Shown here one piece after another: positions 45,269 to 56,499 of a DNA stretch of 64,000 bases. The notes beneath the pieces were generated by a model. It saw only the letters and a program-made list of their open reading frames with translations, was not told where the DNA came from and ran no database searches. Position numbers and translations under genes: made by a program. Each line of letters begins with the position of its first letter. Position 1 is the first letter of the stretch. The DNA comes from Brachypodius melanocephalos (taxonomy: Eukaryota > Chordata > Aves > Passeriformes > Pycnonotidae), in assembly GCA_013398615.1 (NCBI GenBank), contig VZSR01003798.1, forward strand, positions 7,091,514 to 7,155,513, given 5' to 3'.

Positions 45269-45448
45269 TCAGTCATCCAGGTGCTGCTCCTCCCAGGTGG
45301 AGGTGGGGATGGCACTGTAGGGGTCCATGATGACTTTTGCACAGCGGATGATCATCACGATCAGGAAGAGGCAGAGGAACACGAAGCAGGCTAACGTCAG
45401 CCCCTTGTCCACATCGACGTACACGGGCTCGGGGGTTGGCACCTCCAT
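45269..45448 (-). CDS. CTXND1: CTXND1: cortexin domain-containing protein 1 (complete, 59 aa, single coding exon)
   Basis: The minus-strand frame from ATG (45446-45448) to TGA (45269-45271) encodes 59 aa, the family length I know. Residues 1-16 are an acidic N-terminus (EVPTPEPVYVDVDK), residues 17-34 a single hydrophobic membrane segment, and residues 35-51 the cortexin signature (RCAKVIMDPYSAIPTSTW). The tail ends EEQHLDD. By family knowledge it is a small single-pass membrane protein; its molecular function is not known to me. The start has a strong Kozak context (G at -3, G at +4). A minus-strand AG acceptor (complement of 45503-45504) lies 54 nt upstream, so a non-coding exon should exist further right. 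The overlapping 64-codon frame at 45273-45467 is a shadow of this gene. Confidence 0.95.
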   Translation of the reverse strand: MEVPTPEPVYVDVDKGLTLACFVFLCLFLIVMIIRCAKVIMDPYSAIPTSTWEEQHLDD

Positions 45449-45502
45449 TGCTCAGGCCACTCCTCATCTGGGTCTAAATTTGCTCCTAACATCATCAACC
45501 AC
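45449..45502 (-). other. CTXND1: CTXND1 5' UTR part of the coding exon
   Basis: 54 nt between a good minus-strand splice acceptor (TGTTTTGCAG) and the ATG. This implies that transcription starts in an exon at higher coordinates. Confidence 0.65.
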
Positions 45503-48500
45503 CTGCAAAACAAACACAGGTGTCAGGCACAAGGGACTGCTGCTCATGGGCGTGGGGGAAATCAGAGGTTGTGCTGGGCACAGGTCTGATAAAATCTTGC
45601 AGGGAAATAAACCCAGTGGAAAGGTTGTAGCTCAGCTGACTGAGAGCTGTGAGAAGAAGAAACCTCATCTCCACCTTAATTTAGCCTACAAATGCTTCTT
45701 GCTATAATATTAGACACTAAAAAGAGGAGCAATAGTGAATGAGCTCTATCTTCTTGAAATATCATCTCCTAAAAGAGGCACAGATACTGTTCTTGTCTCA
45801 TCATTTCCTAATCATAAAAATATTTCCATTCCTCTGCTAGTGTGAAAGATCAGCCAAATGGCAGAGCAGACTGTTTCTATCCCAATTTTCTTCTCTGTCC
45901 AAACATCCTCTGTCTCTCACTGGCACAAAGTAAAGTGAAAATTATGCATACTTACTTTCCATAATCTTTTAATCTCTGGTACTCAAGGTTCTCCAGGCAA
46001 TAGAACATTTTTTTAGGAGCAATATCATTTTTAAGTGGATGTTTTATCAACCAGAGAGGTACAGGTGATTATGTGATTAGAACAAGGATTATCTTATTCA
46101 CTGCAGATGTCTGCATAGCTGAAGGTCTCCTCTGGCCTCCCCACCTGAATCCATAACCAAAATTACTTCAGCAGTGTCTGAATCCCTCTGAAAGTTTGAT
46201 TCTGGATAGTTCATCAGCTGATAACACAAACTGCTTTGCACAGCTGTGCTGAAGGAGAGGATTTGACCTTACACAGAATTGAGTCACTGCCCAGGGATGG
46301 GGAAAATTCTCCTGACATCGATGTCTGGCCAAGGGGGGAGGGAGAAGTGTTGGGGATTACAGTGTAGAAGATCAGGAATATGGAATATCTGCCTCTTTAC
46401 AGCAAACAAAACAACAAAGTCGTTCACATCAAATGCAATAATCAATCTGAGAGCCAGTCCCTGCTTTGACTGGAGAGGAGAGATGGGAACAAGAAGATAT
46501 TGAGCCATGGAGAGGATTTGGTGAAACTGAGGTATCAAACAGCCCAGATGCTCTCTATTACTGCATTAACACAGTGAGGAAATCGCAGGTTTTATTACTC
46601 AGACAAGTTTGCCTGGTTATGTTCCCAGTGAGCTGATGCTGCTGGCAGGGCTCTTGCAGCGGTGGTTCACATCTGGCTGGAGCATTTTGTTCCTGCAGCA
46701 TCATCCTGTGCCAGCTGCCAGCGGGTGTCCCAGAGACTCCTGACCTCCTGTGCCCTGCAAATCTTCCTCAGGGTGAACTGAAGACCTTTTATTTTAAAAG
46801 CTCACAGTTTCTTCCCTGTCTCATAATTTGCTCCTTTTCAGGTGGTTTTCCAGCCTCACAACCTCTTAGATCTCACAAGGCAAGTACAAATCAGCTGGGC
46901 CCTTGAGTCTATTTTAAGTACAAGGATGTCAGATTTTTTTTTAATTTCCTGAAAACATAGAAATTACTGTGACAGCCAGTCCTGCAGCAGGGAAATGAAA
47001 GAAGCTGATAACACAAAGTGAATGAAACCAAGCAGACATCTCATGATCTCATGTATTTACCAGTCGCATCCTTAGGAGCTCATGGAGAAATCTCTGAGGA
47101 GTGAGGTCAGGCTTGTAATGCTCACCTTGCCTGATCAGAGGTCTAATGTTCCCAATAGACTTTGCTACCACTCTTTTTCACCAGCCAAGAGCTCTTACAT
47201 TGCAGTTAGTAACTTCGTTTGATGAAAAAAAGGTTTGTCAGCAAAGCTCACTACTAAGCATGAATACTTTATGAATATAAAAGAAAAAAAAAAAGTTATC
47301 AAAACTGCTAACATATCCCAGTCTTTTCCTGTAGTGCTCTTGAAAGGTCCAACAAGGATGAGTGTGATTTTTCAATTCTTCCCCCCCCTCTGACATTCTG
47401 GCTATTGTACCATGTGGGGTTATTTCACCCTAATTCTCCTGCAGAATAGCAGGACTACCTGGTAATTTCCATTAGTTCTGATCTTGAAGGGAAAACTGCA
47501 TTTTCACTCAAATGTACTTTCTTTGGAAAGATGAATAATTTACTCAGAAAATGATCAGAGGTTTCAAGTAGAGATCTAACCCTTGGAGATTTTCTCTTCC
47601 AAATGGCATCACTCAATCTCACAGGAGTCTGGTTTAAGTGCTGCATCCCTCTGCTTCCCTCTGCTTCTGTCCTGCTGGAAGGGAAAAGCACACTTTGGAA
47701 AGGATAGGCCAGGCAGAAGGGTTCACACAGAGAGCAGAGTGAAAGGCTGTGACATCTGAGCTGCAGTTTGCACAGTAAATTATGGTGACAGCTTGAACTT
47801 AATGATTTCAGGTTTATATTGATCTGTTTTGACAAAAGTAGGCATTTTCAGTGGGACTAGAAATATTTTTTCCAAGAAAGCTGCATTCTTGAGGTTGTAT
47901 AAATCACATTTTCTCTCCTTTGGTCTCCCCACACACTTTGATAATGTTTTGATGCTGAGCACTATTCTGAAGTCACTACTGATGGTCAATGTGTACCTTG
48001 GGGCTGGCCAGAAGGATCTGGTTCTCCAAGTGTCTGTCCTCACTCTCAGCTTGGCTGCTCACCTGCATCTGTCAGAGTGGAACCTCCTCTGCCTTGCCAG
48101 AGGCCCGTGTGAGTGGAGAGAGGGCTGGTGCCAGCAGGCATTTGGTGATGCTCCATGCTGCCAGCCACTGCAACTGCATTCCAGCAGGCTTGGCAGGGCA
48201 GGGAGCCCCTGGTCCTGCACAGAGCTGGGTGCTGGAATGGGGCAGTGCCTGAAGCAGCTGAGTCCAGATCAGTGCATTGTGGCTGGAAGGCATTGCTCTT
48301 CTAGATCAGGCATCTGGGCACCTGCAAGAGAAAGTCCCTAAATGCAAAAGGAGGTTTTGCATGTGCTCACCACGACTGTTTCCCCTTGGGAAAGTCCAAC
48401 TCCCAAATATTTCTATGGACATGCTGTGTCCTGCTGTCTCCAGGTGCTTGTGGTCCTCCCTCTCTGTAACAACTCGTCCTGCTGAATTCCCATTTCCTTG

Positions 48501-49766
48501 GCCTCCACTCCCCTTTCTCACTCCCCTGGTGCCCAGCAGTACAGCCAGGCTTGGAGTGGGGTGTGCAGGTGTCTCCCAGGCTGGAGCAGACTGGATCCAT
48601 GCTGGATGCTCTTCCTGCACATCCTGCCCTCCATCCCAGCCCTGGGGGATGTGCTGTGCAGGTCAGCACAAGGGTTTTGCAGTCGTTTTTTCTTGGTCTG
48701 GAGTGTGAAATCCCTCAATGCTGTTGAAATTATCTCTCTCTCCAGCTACAGACTGTTTGGCTGGGTGTTTTGCTCTTGTTTACTAGGCAGGGTTGATGTT
48801 GACAGCGTTGTGTATAGAGGGGAAAAAATCAGCAGAAATAATTCTAAAGTTTCACACTTGAATGAACAAGTTTTCTCTGAATAGCTGAATTCCAGATTTT
48901 TTTTTCCAGCTTGTCAGCAATGAGCTGAAGAAGTATGTTTTTTAAAAAATTTCTTCAGATAGGTTGAAAATGTGATTAGGTCTAAACAAAGCCAAAAGAT
49001 GAAGAAGGACGATCCCTGGTTCAAACCAGGCAATTTAGCCATCCTGAGTGTGTTTTCCTGTAAATCCCTGGGTGTTTCAGTGCAGTCTCTCCCTCTGTAA
49101 CTCCTCGGAGAGCACATGTGTGCCACAGGCAATCTCACCCAGGATGGAGCTGTGCTGGGTCAGTAATTTAGCACCAAAACTGACTCTGTGCACTGGAGGA
49201 TAGCAGAGGGCCAGGACGAGGCAGCAACTGTGTCTCTTCAGAAGGGTTGGCACCTCTGGTGTTGGTGCCCTGCTCCCCTGGCTTGTTTCTGTCTGTTCTG
49301 GCAGCCAGGAGCCCCTGGAGCTGGGTCAGGGATGTGGCCCAGAGATCAAGAACCTTGAACCTCACTGAAGATTCCATCCTGAGCATTCAGTCTTTGCTGG
49401 TTGTTTTGTTTCCCAGTGCCCTTTTCAGGAGGGATTGCCACAGAAGAGAGATTGTATTTAATTTTTATGACCTTATGCAGGACGTTGGCATCCTCCTTAG
49501 TGTCCCACCTCTGTTACAGTCTGTCTGTAACACTTGTGCTCATCAGCGTGCCAGAATTTTGCTATCAGTCCTACCTATGTAAGATAATTTAAAAGACAGG
49601 TTTGAGGGTTTTTTTTTTCCCCTGACCTGACAATCTTGGCACTGTCACTTTAAATATAAACTAATAATGTACCACGTACATTGCGGAGAGCTGGTTCCTA
49701 TGCTGGCTAATCATGTTTTTAACTCATCTCAACCCTTAGGATTTATTTCAAAACAGTCTCTGCCTT
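45503..49766 (-). other. CTXND1: Presumed CTXND1 5' intron
   Basis: No coding exon, RNA gene or clear transposon is recognised. An A-rich run lies near 47281-47294 and a C-run near 47382. The long frames near 48.0-48.9 kb are in GC-rich sequence and resemble no protein I know. Confidence 0.45.
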
Positions 49767-49853
49767 TGGTTTGTTGTTTTCTTTTCTTTTTTTTTCTTTT
49801 TTTTTCTTTTTTTTTTTTTTTTTCCCTTTCTTCTATACTCCTTTTCCCAAAAC
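49767..49853. repeat. Polypyrimidine tract, T9C-type repeat
   Basis: About 85 bp of nearly pure pyrimidine on the + strand, including regular C-interrupted T runs and then TTTCCCTTTCTTC. Such homopurine-homopyrimidine tracts can adopt triplex (H-DNA) structures. Frames reading through it as poly-Phe or poly-Lys are artefacts. Confidence 0.9.
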
Positions 49854-50082
49854 AACAGCTGCACAGGGAGGGAAGGAAAGGGAAATGAGATTTCATGTAT
49901 GCAAGCAGATCCATACCTTCCAGAGCTGGGCAGGAAGCCTGTCACATCCCAGCATAGCAGCATCGTGCAGATAAAATCCTCCCTGTGGTCATATTTTAAA
50001 AGTTTTGTCAGTCAGTGGAGCTGTGAGGGTGTCCGGGCTCCTCTCGGGTTCACCTCCACCCAGACCTGGAAGCAGTTCTCAC

Positions 50083-50225
50083 CGGGGTGTTCTGAAAAAG
50101 AAATAATAATCGCCAATCGCTCCTGAGGCAGGATGTGGGCGTGCCAGGCTCCCTCAGCGCTCGGGGATCGCTCCCGCCACAGCCCGGGGCCATCGGGTAC
50201 ACGGGATGGATTCGAGTGTCAGACG
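50083..50225 (-). promoter_or_regulatory. CTXND1: CpG-rich block: candidate CTXND1 first exon and promoter
   Basis: The interval is clearly richer in CpG than the AT-rich flanks. On the minus strand a good donor (CCG|GTGAGA, GT being the complement of 50081-50082) would end a non-coding exon and could splice to the acceptor at 45503, leaving a 4.6 kb intron. A CCAAT box on the + strand (50113-50117) also lies here. No transcript evidence is available, so it could be an unrelated enhancer. Confidence 0.35.
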
Positions 50226-52164
50226 TGCCTTACAAGAGCATTTATGGTAGGAAGAGCAACGCTCAAGCCTAAAGGCATGTCAATATTTCTTCCTAAACGA
50301 GCAGAAAATCCTATTTTTAAATCATAGCGAAAGATCAGCCCGGTTTGAATTGATCCTGCTGAAGAGTCTGCATATTTATTTAGGCCTTTGGATGGTTGGT
50401 TTAAACAAAACTACTTGATTTATTGGAACTGATACACCAGGACTTAAAAACTATTAATTGTTTGTTTTGTTGGTTTTTTTTTTTTTTTTTAGTCTGGTTT
50501 GGGATAACATCCTTTTTTACATGCACACAAAATAATTTCAATCTCTTGTGAGGGGACAGGGTGCTGCTCAAGCAAGGCACTAGAGGTGAATGGCCAGGAA
50601 AGAAGGTGAAATACTGCTCCAGGTAGGGATTGTGTCTGTTTGTCAAACGAAGTCACCTTCAATTTGAAGTTCAAATCTATACAGGAATAGCCTGGACACT
50701 TGATCATGCTCTAATATTCTTAACAATCTAGTTTTGATTAAAAACTCACTGCCTCTGAGCCCAGGAGTCAAATGCTATAGATAGATACAGACAGATGAGC
50801 TTCTTGCTACACCCAGAGAGCAATAATACGACAGTTAGCTCAGTCTAAAAATTAATTGTCCTTTTATACTTACAATCCTTTCAGCAGAAAATCAATACTT
50901 CATTTCAGTAACTCTGCCTTTCTATAAGCATGATTTTTCCTGTGTACCTGAAGGCAGGTTTAATCTCTGTTTTCAACTCACTGTTTGGCATTTTGTTTTG
51001 GTTGTTGGACTGCTTTATTTCTTGCTTTACATAATGACCTTAAACCTTTATGCTTAGCTTAGTTTATGCAAACTGCTTTGTTCGATCTAGCCCTCAGTTA
51101 GGGCCAAGAGACAAATAATCTTCCCTCCCCACACTTGCTTTCAGCCAGTTGTAAATCACTGGATGCCAGTATTCCATCAGAAGACTAAAGACACCATTTA
51201 CAAGAGCCCAAAAGTTGAAAACAAATAAACACATAAATCAATCTGGGGAAAGTTTTAAAAATTGCTGTTGCACAAATGTTTCCTTCCTACATAGCCCCAT
51301 GGCAAGAATAACATTAATCTTCATTGAGAAAAAGATGCAACATACACTTAAAATAACTGTGGGCTGCTCATAATTTGAGAGCATCCTAAATCAAATAATC
51401 ATTTCTCACTCACTTCAAGGAGCATGTGGAATTACTCATTAACAAAAGATGAAAAATAGATGGTTGTGCTTGGGAACAAGTCACTGTTCAGAACTATTGA
51501 GTGAAATGATGGGCATTGGAATCTCGAGTAAAAAGTTTCCAGCCTCCCAAAGCTCAGCTTTTGTGAAATATCCCTGATTAAACTTTGCTGAGGTGAAAAC
51601 ACCTGGGAATCTTTCTCAGACACTGGAAGTGGTCATTCAGGTGTAAAAAGAGGGGTAGTGATTCACTTCAAGGGTTGCTGGCTGAAGGGTGGGAAGTGAT
51701 AGGACTCAAGCACCTAAACAAGGGCAGGAAATCCAGGATGATGTTGTGATGTTGTTTTTTACAGTTCCTTTACAATCCAGGGAGGAGCAGGAGGAGAAAG
51801 AAAATCCAGTGCTCCCTCAGAGCCCAGCCCAGGGATGTTGTTCCCCTCCCTGGTACTGTCCTGGGCTGGCCAGGCTCATCCCTGGGTGAGGGAGCTCTGT
51901 GACTCCTGTGAGTGCTGCAGGGACGTTCCTTGGGTTCCCTGGCTGTGTTTCTGCTGCGGTGAGGGAGCTGCAGGGATTGCACAGCCCATCCTCCTTGCAG
52001 GGCTGGCTCCCACCCTGGGGCTGTTGGGAACATTGATTCATCCTTAAGTAGATAATGGCCGGAAAATGCAAAGCAATACCAAAACCTGTGATATGAAAAG
52101 TTTAGATGAGCTTGAGAGGGAACATCTGTCTGAGCAGGACCATCCTTCATTCCAAGTGTATTTT

Positions 52165-52218
52165 GATAAGGGGCCGAAGCGGATTTCCTTATCAGTGCTG
52201 TGATGCACTGAGTGCATC
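52165..52218. promoter_or_regulatory. Paired GATA motifs and a GATGCAC palindrome (candidate enhancer core)
   Basis: GATAAGG at 52165-52171 and its reverse complement CCTTATC at 52187-52193 form an inverted pair. They are followed by GATGCAC-TGA-GTGCATC at 52202-52218, a perfect 7-bp inverted repeat. The density of symmetric motifs in 54 bp suggests a protein-binding site, but this is inference only. Confidence 0.25.
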
Positions 52219-53058
52219 CCCTTTCATCAGGGCAAGAGGCAAATATAAAGGAGTCTGAGAAACAAATGGATTAGGCTTTAAAGCCAAGACTTGTAAGGTC
52301 TGAATAGATGTGATATAAGCTCATTTTAATGGAGTATCTGCTTTTTAAACTCTCTGCTGTTTAAATCCTCTGAAAGGAGACAAACATGCCTGTTGGTCAT
52401 GGCGGTTACTTTATAAATTAAACAATGACTCTTAGCCAGGAGAATTATAAGCAAAGCTATGGAGAAATTTTTCACTGCAGCAAAGCTGACAAGGAGGAAA
52501 ACGATCCATATTTTTCTGTACTGCTCTGAATTTTTTTTTTCCAAAAACAAAAGGCTCACTTCAAGGTAGAACAGCAACTCCTTTTTACATAAACATTACC
52601 TTGTGGTGGTGATGTCCAGTATTCTCTAACTTGCAGCATAACTCTCAGAGACACATCTTTTCCCTTTTCATCTTGAAAAGCTACATACAGATCAGATTGA
52701 GGCTGTATCAATATTTTTCCAATTGAGGAAAAGTATTGTGGATTAATTCTCAGCAAAAATAACTGGGTTATGCATGTAGAACTTCCACAAATATAGGCAG
52801 AAAGAAATCATGTAGCCCTGCTTCATCTCCGAATCACTTATTTCAAATCAAAAATTAAATTTTTGCTAATGAAGGTATCTCCTAGTCAAGCAAGTTTTAA
52901 TAAATGAGCAGCAAAACATCCAAAATAGTTACAGGTGGCTTTGCTATTGTAATAGCTTTAAGTACTCTTTAATCCATACTGATAACAAATTCATACATTT
53001 TTAAAAATACAGACTTTTCTCAGATATTTCAGAAATTCGTGGGGAGAGAGATTTGATC

Positions 53059-53140
53059 AATTAATAATAATAAATTTAATTAATAATTAAACATTTAATA
53101 ATATTATTAATAATTAATTAAAATTAAAATTAATTAGATC
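53059..53140. repeat. AT-only low-complexity tract (TTAATAAT type)
   Basis: About 80 bp of almost pure A/T built from TAAT and ATTAAT units, with many self-complementary segments. It may form cruciforms and is a likely site of length variation. Confidence 0.9.
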
Positions 53141-54579
53141 CTTAATAAGCAGAAATAAAGCTCAAAGTCCAGTGTGTTCTGGCTCAAAAAAAGACAAATT
53201 GATACAGGTTTACACAGGGCTTCCATCAAAGGCTCTGCTCCTGTCTGCTCCTTTTCTGAACCAGTCTGCCCTGCAGGGGATGGTGAGGATGGATGTTTGT
53301 AGCTTGTGCCCATGCACAAAACCTCCTGTGCTATTGCTCTGATTCTTTGTGGTGATCTAACCAGAGCTGTGATGCCAGCTAAACTACATCCCTACCTTAA
53401 ACTGGGAAGAAAAAAAAAAAATCTTGCAAAGGCATCTGAAAGATTGAATGAATGATCCTGAGATGTAGGAAAAATATGGACCTGGCTGCAAGGCAGGACA
53501 GGAGGTTAAACACTGTCAGCATCCGCTGCCAGGTCACTGGGCAGAAATGGACCCCCAGGAGGAGCTGCCCCTGAGCCCAGAAATGTTGTTGGGTAAGGAT
53601 GAGAAACCCTTAGAAAACAATGGCAAAACCAGCCCTACTTAAACAGCTTTATCTCTCCTTACTGGTATGAGTAAGGGGAGGAAAGAATAATTGAAGATCT
53701 GAAATGAAAAGTTAGGGGCCCCAGGTGATCCAGTTGAGTTTGGGTTAGGGAGCAGAGCCTTGTGCTGTGTGGGACACCCACAGCAGCTCACTGCTTCTCT
53801 CCAGCTGGAAAGCCAGGATTGTTGCAGCATGTTATCTAATTTCAGCTGTAATTTGCCAACAGGAGAAGCAGAAATATCATTACTAGTTTTTCCCTGTTTT
53901 CTTTTCTCAAGAGAACCGTTTTTCTCTTGCTACTATAAGAACTGGGAGAATGAAAGTTGGCTGGTTTTCAGAGGCACTGAGTGCCTCCAGCACCATCTGG
54001 AACCAGTGTGAGCAGCCAAACAGCTCAACAGCACAGAAAATCTCCCTGTGTTCAGACCCTCCCTGCCTTTCTGCACAGCTCTGCACATGAACACTGCACA
54101 AAAGATTCTTTCTGATGAAGATCCAGTTGGCACCCACATAAACTATATTTTCCACTGTCTCCCAACAGGGATGGATTGCATCTTCCTCCAGAGAGAGGCC
54201 AGATGATTTTTATTACAAATGAACCAAAACCTTGAGTCAGGACATGCATTACATTCTCCATGACAGCCCTGGCTGGAGTGAAGGCTCCTGATAAGAATTT
54301 AAAGATAATTGAGCTCTGGTCTATAGCTCTGTAGGTAGGTAACAAATATAGCAGCGTTCCAAATTTGGCATGTCACCAAGCGAGGCTGGGTGAAGGATAA
54401 ATGGCCGATTGCTGAGATGAGTGAGGATCAGTCAAGATGCTGAGTCTGAGCCCCAGCTGTTCATGGTCTCTGTCTCTTGTCCTTCCCAGGACATGTGGGC
54501 AATATCCATTATAGTAAATCAAATATGTCCAAGGCTGGTTTTTTTGGCATCAAGGCTGGCTGCCGAAGAGCTGCCTGTG

Positions 54580-54882
54580 CGAATGGGGACAAACTTTTTA
54601 GCAGGGCCTGTTTTGTTAGGATAAGGGGTAATGGTTTAAAACTAAAACAAGGTTTATTTAGATCTGAAATAAGGAAGAAAATTTTTACAGTGAGGGTGGT
54701 GAAACACTGGCACAGGTTACCTGGAGAGGGTGGTGGATGCCCCATCTCTGGAAATATTCAAGGTAAGGTTGAATAGGGTTCTGAGCAACTTGAGCTAATT
54801 AAAGATCTCGCAACTCATTGCAGAGGGCTTGGTGACCTATAAAGGTCTCTTGCAACCCAAACAATTCTGTGATTCTATGAAA
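54580..54882 (+). mobile_element. CR1 LINE 3'-end fragment (sense)
   Basis: The order of blocks is that of the CR1 3' UTR: GGGGACAAACTTTTTAGCAG, ATAAGGGGTAATGGTTT, AATAAGGAAGAAAATTTTT, GTGAGGGTGGTGAAACACTG, GGATGCCCCATCTCTGGAAA, and a terminal AATTCTGTGATTCTATGA octamer tail. It is the longest and best preserved CR1 copy in the window. It is 5'-truncated, as is usual for this family. Confidence 0.92.
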
Positions 54883-56230
54883 TCCTGCTAAACTTGGCCT
54901 CTGTGACAGGTTATGTTGACAGAAGGATGACAAATTAAACTTGTGAACTTTGAGTATCTCTTAGTTGCAGAATTTATTTATTAGAAGTGCCAGGTAGATA
55001 GGTATAAAATGCAGTTTGTGTTTAATCGAAGACAGACAACAGTCAAAAATTATCTCTGAGAATGGTGGCACAATGGGCCTCTTTCTGGCTGGGCTCTGGT
55101 TGCAGGAGGTGAGCAGAACAGCAATTTAGTGATCACCACCACAACCTGACATTGAAAGCTGTCCAAGCAGTGAAAAGCCACCTCATGATTATCACCCTGG
55201 TTGTTGTTCCCATTTCTGGGGCATGTTCCCTGGATCACCTCTAGGTGAACCCTCAGGTACCCATGCCCTGGGGGGCTGCTCCAGGCCAGGCTCTCATTCA
55301 GCTTCCCTGCAGCAGCTCTGATCCATGCTAGTGATGGCTTTGGCCATAGATTTGTTTGTGCTTGGGGTTTTGGGAGTGATTGATGCTTTTTTGTTCCCTC
55401 CTTCCCTCCCATCCGAATCTGTATTGATATTCCCAAGTATAACCCACGGCCTGAGTGCTACCTGTGTTTCTCCACACGGATTTTTTCTGATCCTGTACTC
55501 GTGTACACTCTCTAAGTACATGTGCAGCCTTTTCATCACATCAAGAAAGGTCCTTTTCCTTAGCTGGAAGCTCATTGACTTCTGTATAAAACTTGTAGTC
55601 AGAAACACTCTTTAATTAAGACTGCACAGAAAAGAGCTTTGATTTCAGACGTGTGTTGCAGCCTGATGTTGTTTTCTCTGTCACTGCAGCAGATTACTGG
55701 AAGTGTAGTCCTTGATTAAAAAAATTGTGGCAATTACATCCCATCTCCACATCTTCAGCTAGATCAGTAGCTTGTCAGTGGGTCACTGGGAACCAGACTG
55801 CCAGAACCTTTGTACATGTTCAGTTTATAAAGGGCTGGTTTTGGCACAGCACCCTCCAGTCCCAGACAGCCAATACCTCATTAATGTGCCATTACCCACA
55901 AGGAACATTTTTAAGCGAATCTAATGTACCAGGAGCCAGGAGGGCTTGCCTGAACTGACTCAGCAATTTGGAAGGTCTTTTCTCCCTTGCAGGGATGACA
56001 CTGACTTCTGAACGTGCCCAGATTGTCCCAAATCTTAGTGCTCTTTTACCCCTTGTAGCCATCTTTTATTTCAGTTTTTATGGACTAGGATCACTGTGGT
56101 TTGAAAGCAGAGAAGTGGGCTGAGGAATAGATACCATAAGGGAGTTCTCTTTAGGATATCTAAAATGATCAAAGGGGTGATCAGTTCCTTTATAAGTGTC
56201 TGAAGAAGATGGGGAAAATGTGGCAGAGGA
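54883..56230. other. Gene-free DNA
   Basis: No exon or repeat family recognised. The open frames on both strands are short and without domains. Confidence 0.5.
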
Positions 56231-56234
56231 ATCA

Positions 56235-56490
56235 TGTTTGAGCTATACAAAAATCACAGATCAGGTGAATGGGAAAACTGTTTCCTCCCAACTTAAAAAC
56301 AGTTTTCAAAACAGGAAAACTTGGGGACGTTCAATGAACTAGTAGACAACCAGCTTGTTAGTGAAAAAAGGACTTCTTTATTCAGCAGGTAGTGACTTCC
56401 CAAAACTTGCTACCACAGAGGATTGGAGACAGTACCAGCAGGCTTTTTGAACTGGGTGAATTACAGACAACAGGTCTGTAATTCAGAAAT
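56235..56490 (+). mobile_element. Old, diverged CR1-like LINE fragment (sense)
   Basis: The blocks GAGCTATACAAAAATCA, 'aggaaaacttggggacgttcaatgaa', GACTTCTTTATTCAGCAG, AACTTGCTACCACAGAGGAT and GGCTTTTTGAACTGGGTGAA follow, in order, the 3' region of ancient CR1 elements (GAGGTGTATAAAATCA, TTCTTTACTCAGC, AACTCCTTGCCACAGGAT, GGTTCAAAAAGGGATTGGA). Divergence is high, so exact ends and subfamily are uncertain. Confidence 0.6.
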
Positions 56491-56499
56491 AGACCCTGA

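Larger units (their letters stand above)
50226..54579. other. Gene-free DNA with scattered AT-rich sequence
   Basis: No gene is recognised. The stretch contains a 17-T run at 50474-50490, a paired GATA-motif/palindrome cluster at 52165-52218 and an AT-only palindromic tract at 53059-53140. Long repeat-free AT-rich segments such as 52.1-52.6 kb are where conserved enhancers would be looked for. Confidence 0.5.

Noticed and set aside
45273..45467. 64-codon minus-strand frame overlapping CTXND1
   Set aside because: It is the wrong frame of the real CTXND1 exon. Its Arg/Pro/His-rich translation has no domain, while the neighbouring frame gives a perfect cortexin-family protein.
45626..45650. tRNA A-box-like string TAGCTCAGCTGACTGAGAGC
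   Set aside because: There is no B box or clover-leaf sequence after it and no CR1 tail, so it is probably chance similarity and not a tRNA gene or SINE.
49748..49963. Lys-rich and Phe-rich frames around 49.7-49.9 kb
   Set aside because: They are translations of a polypyrimidine/polypurine repeat and not proteins.
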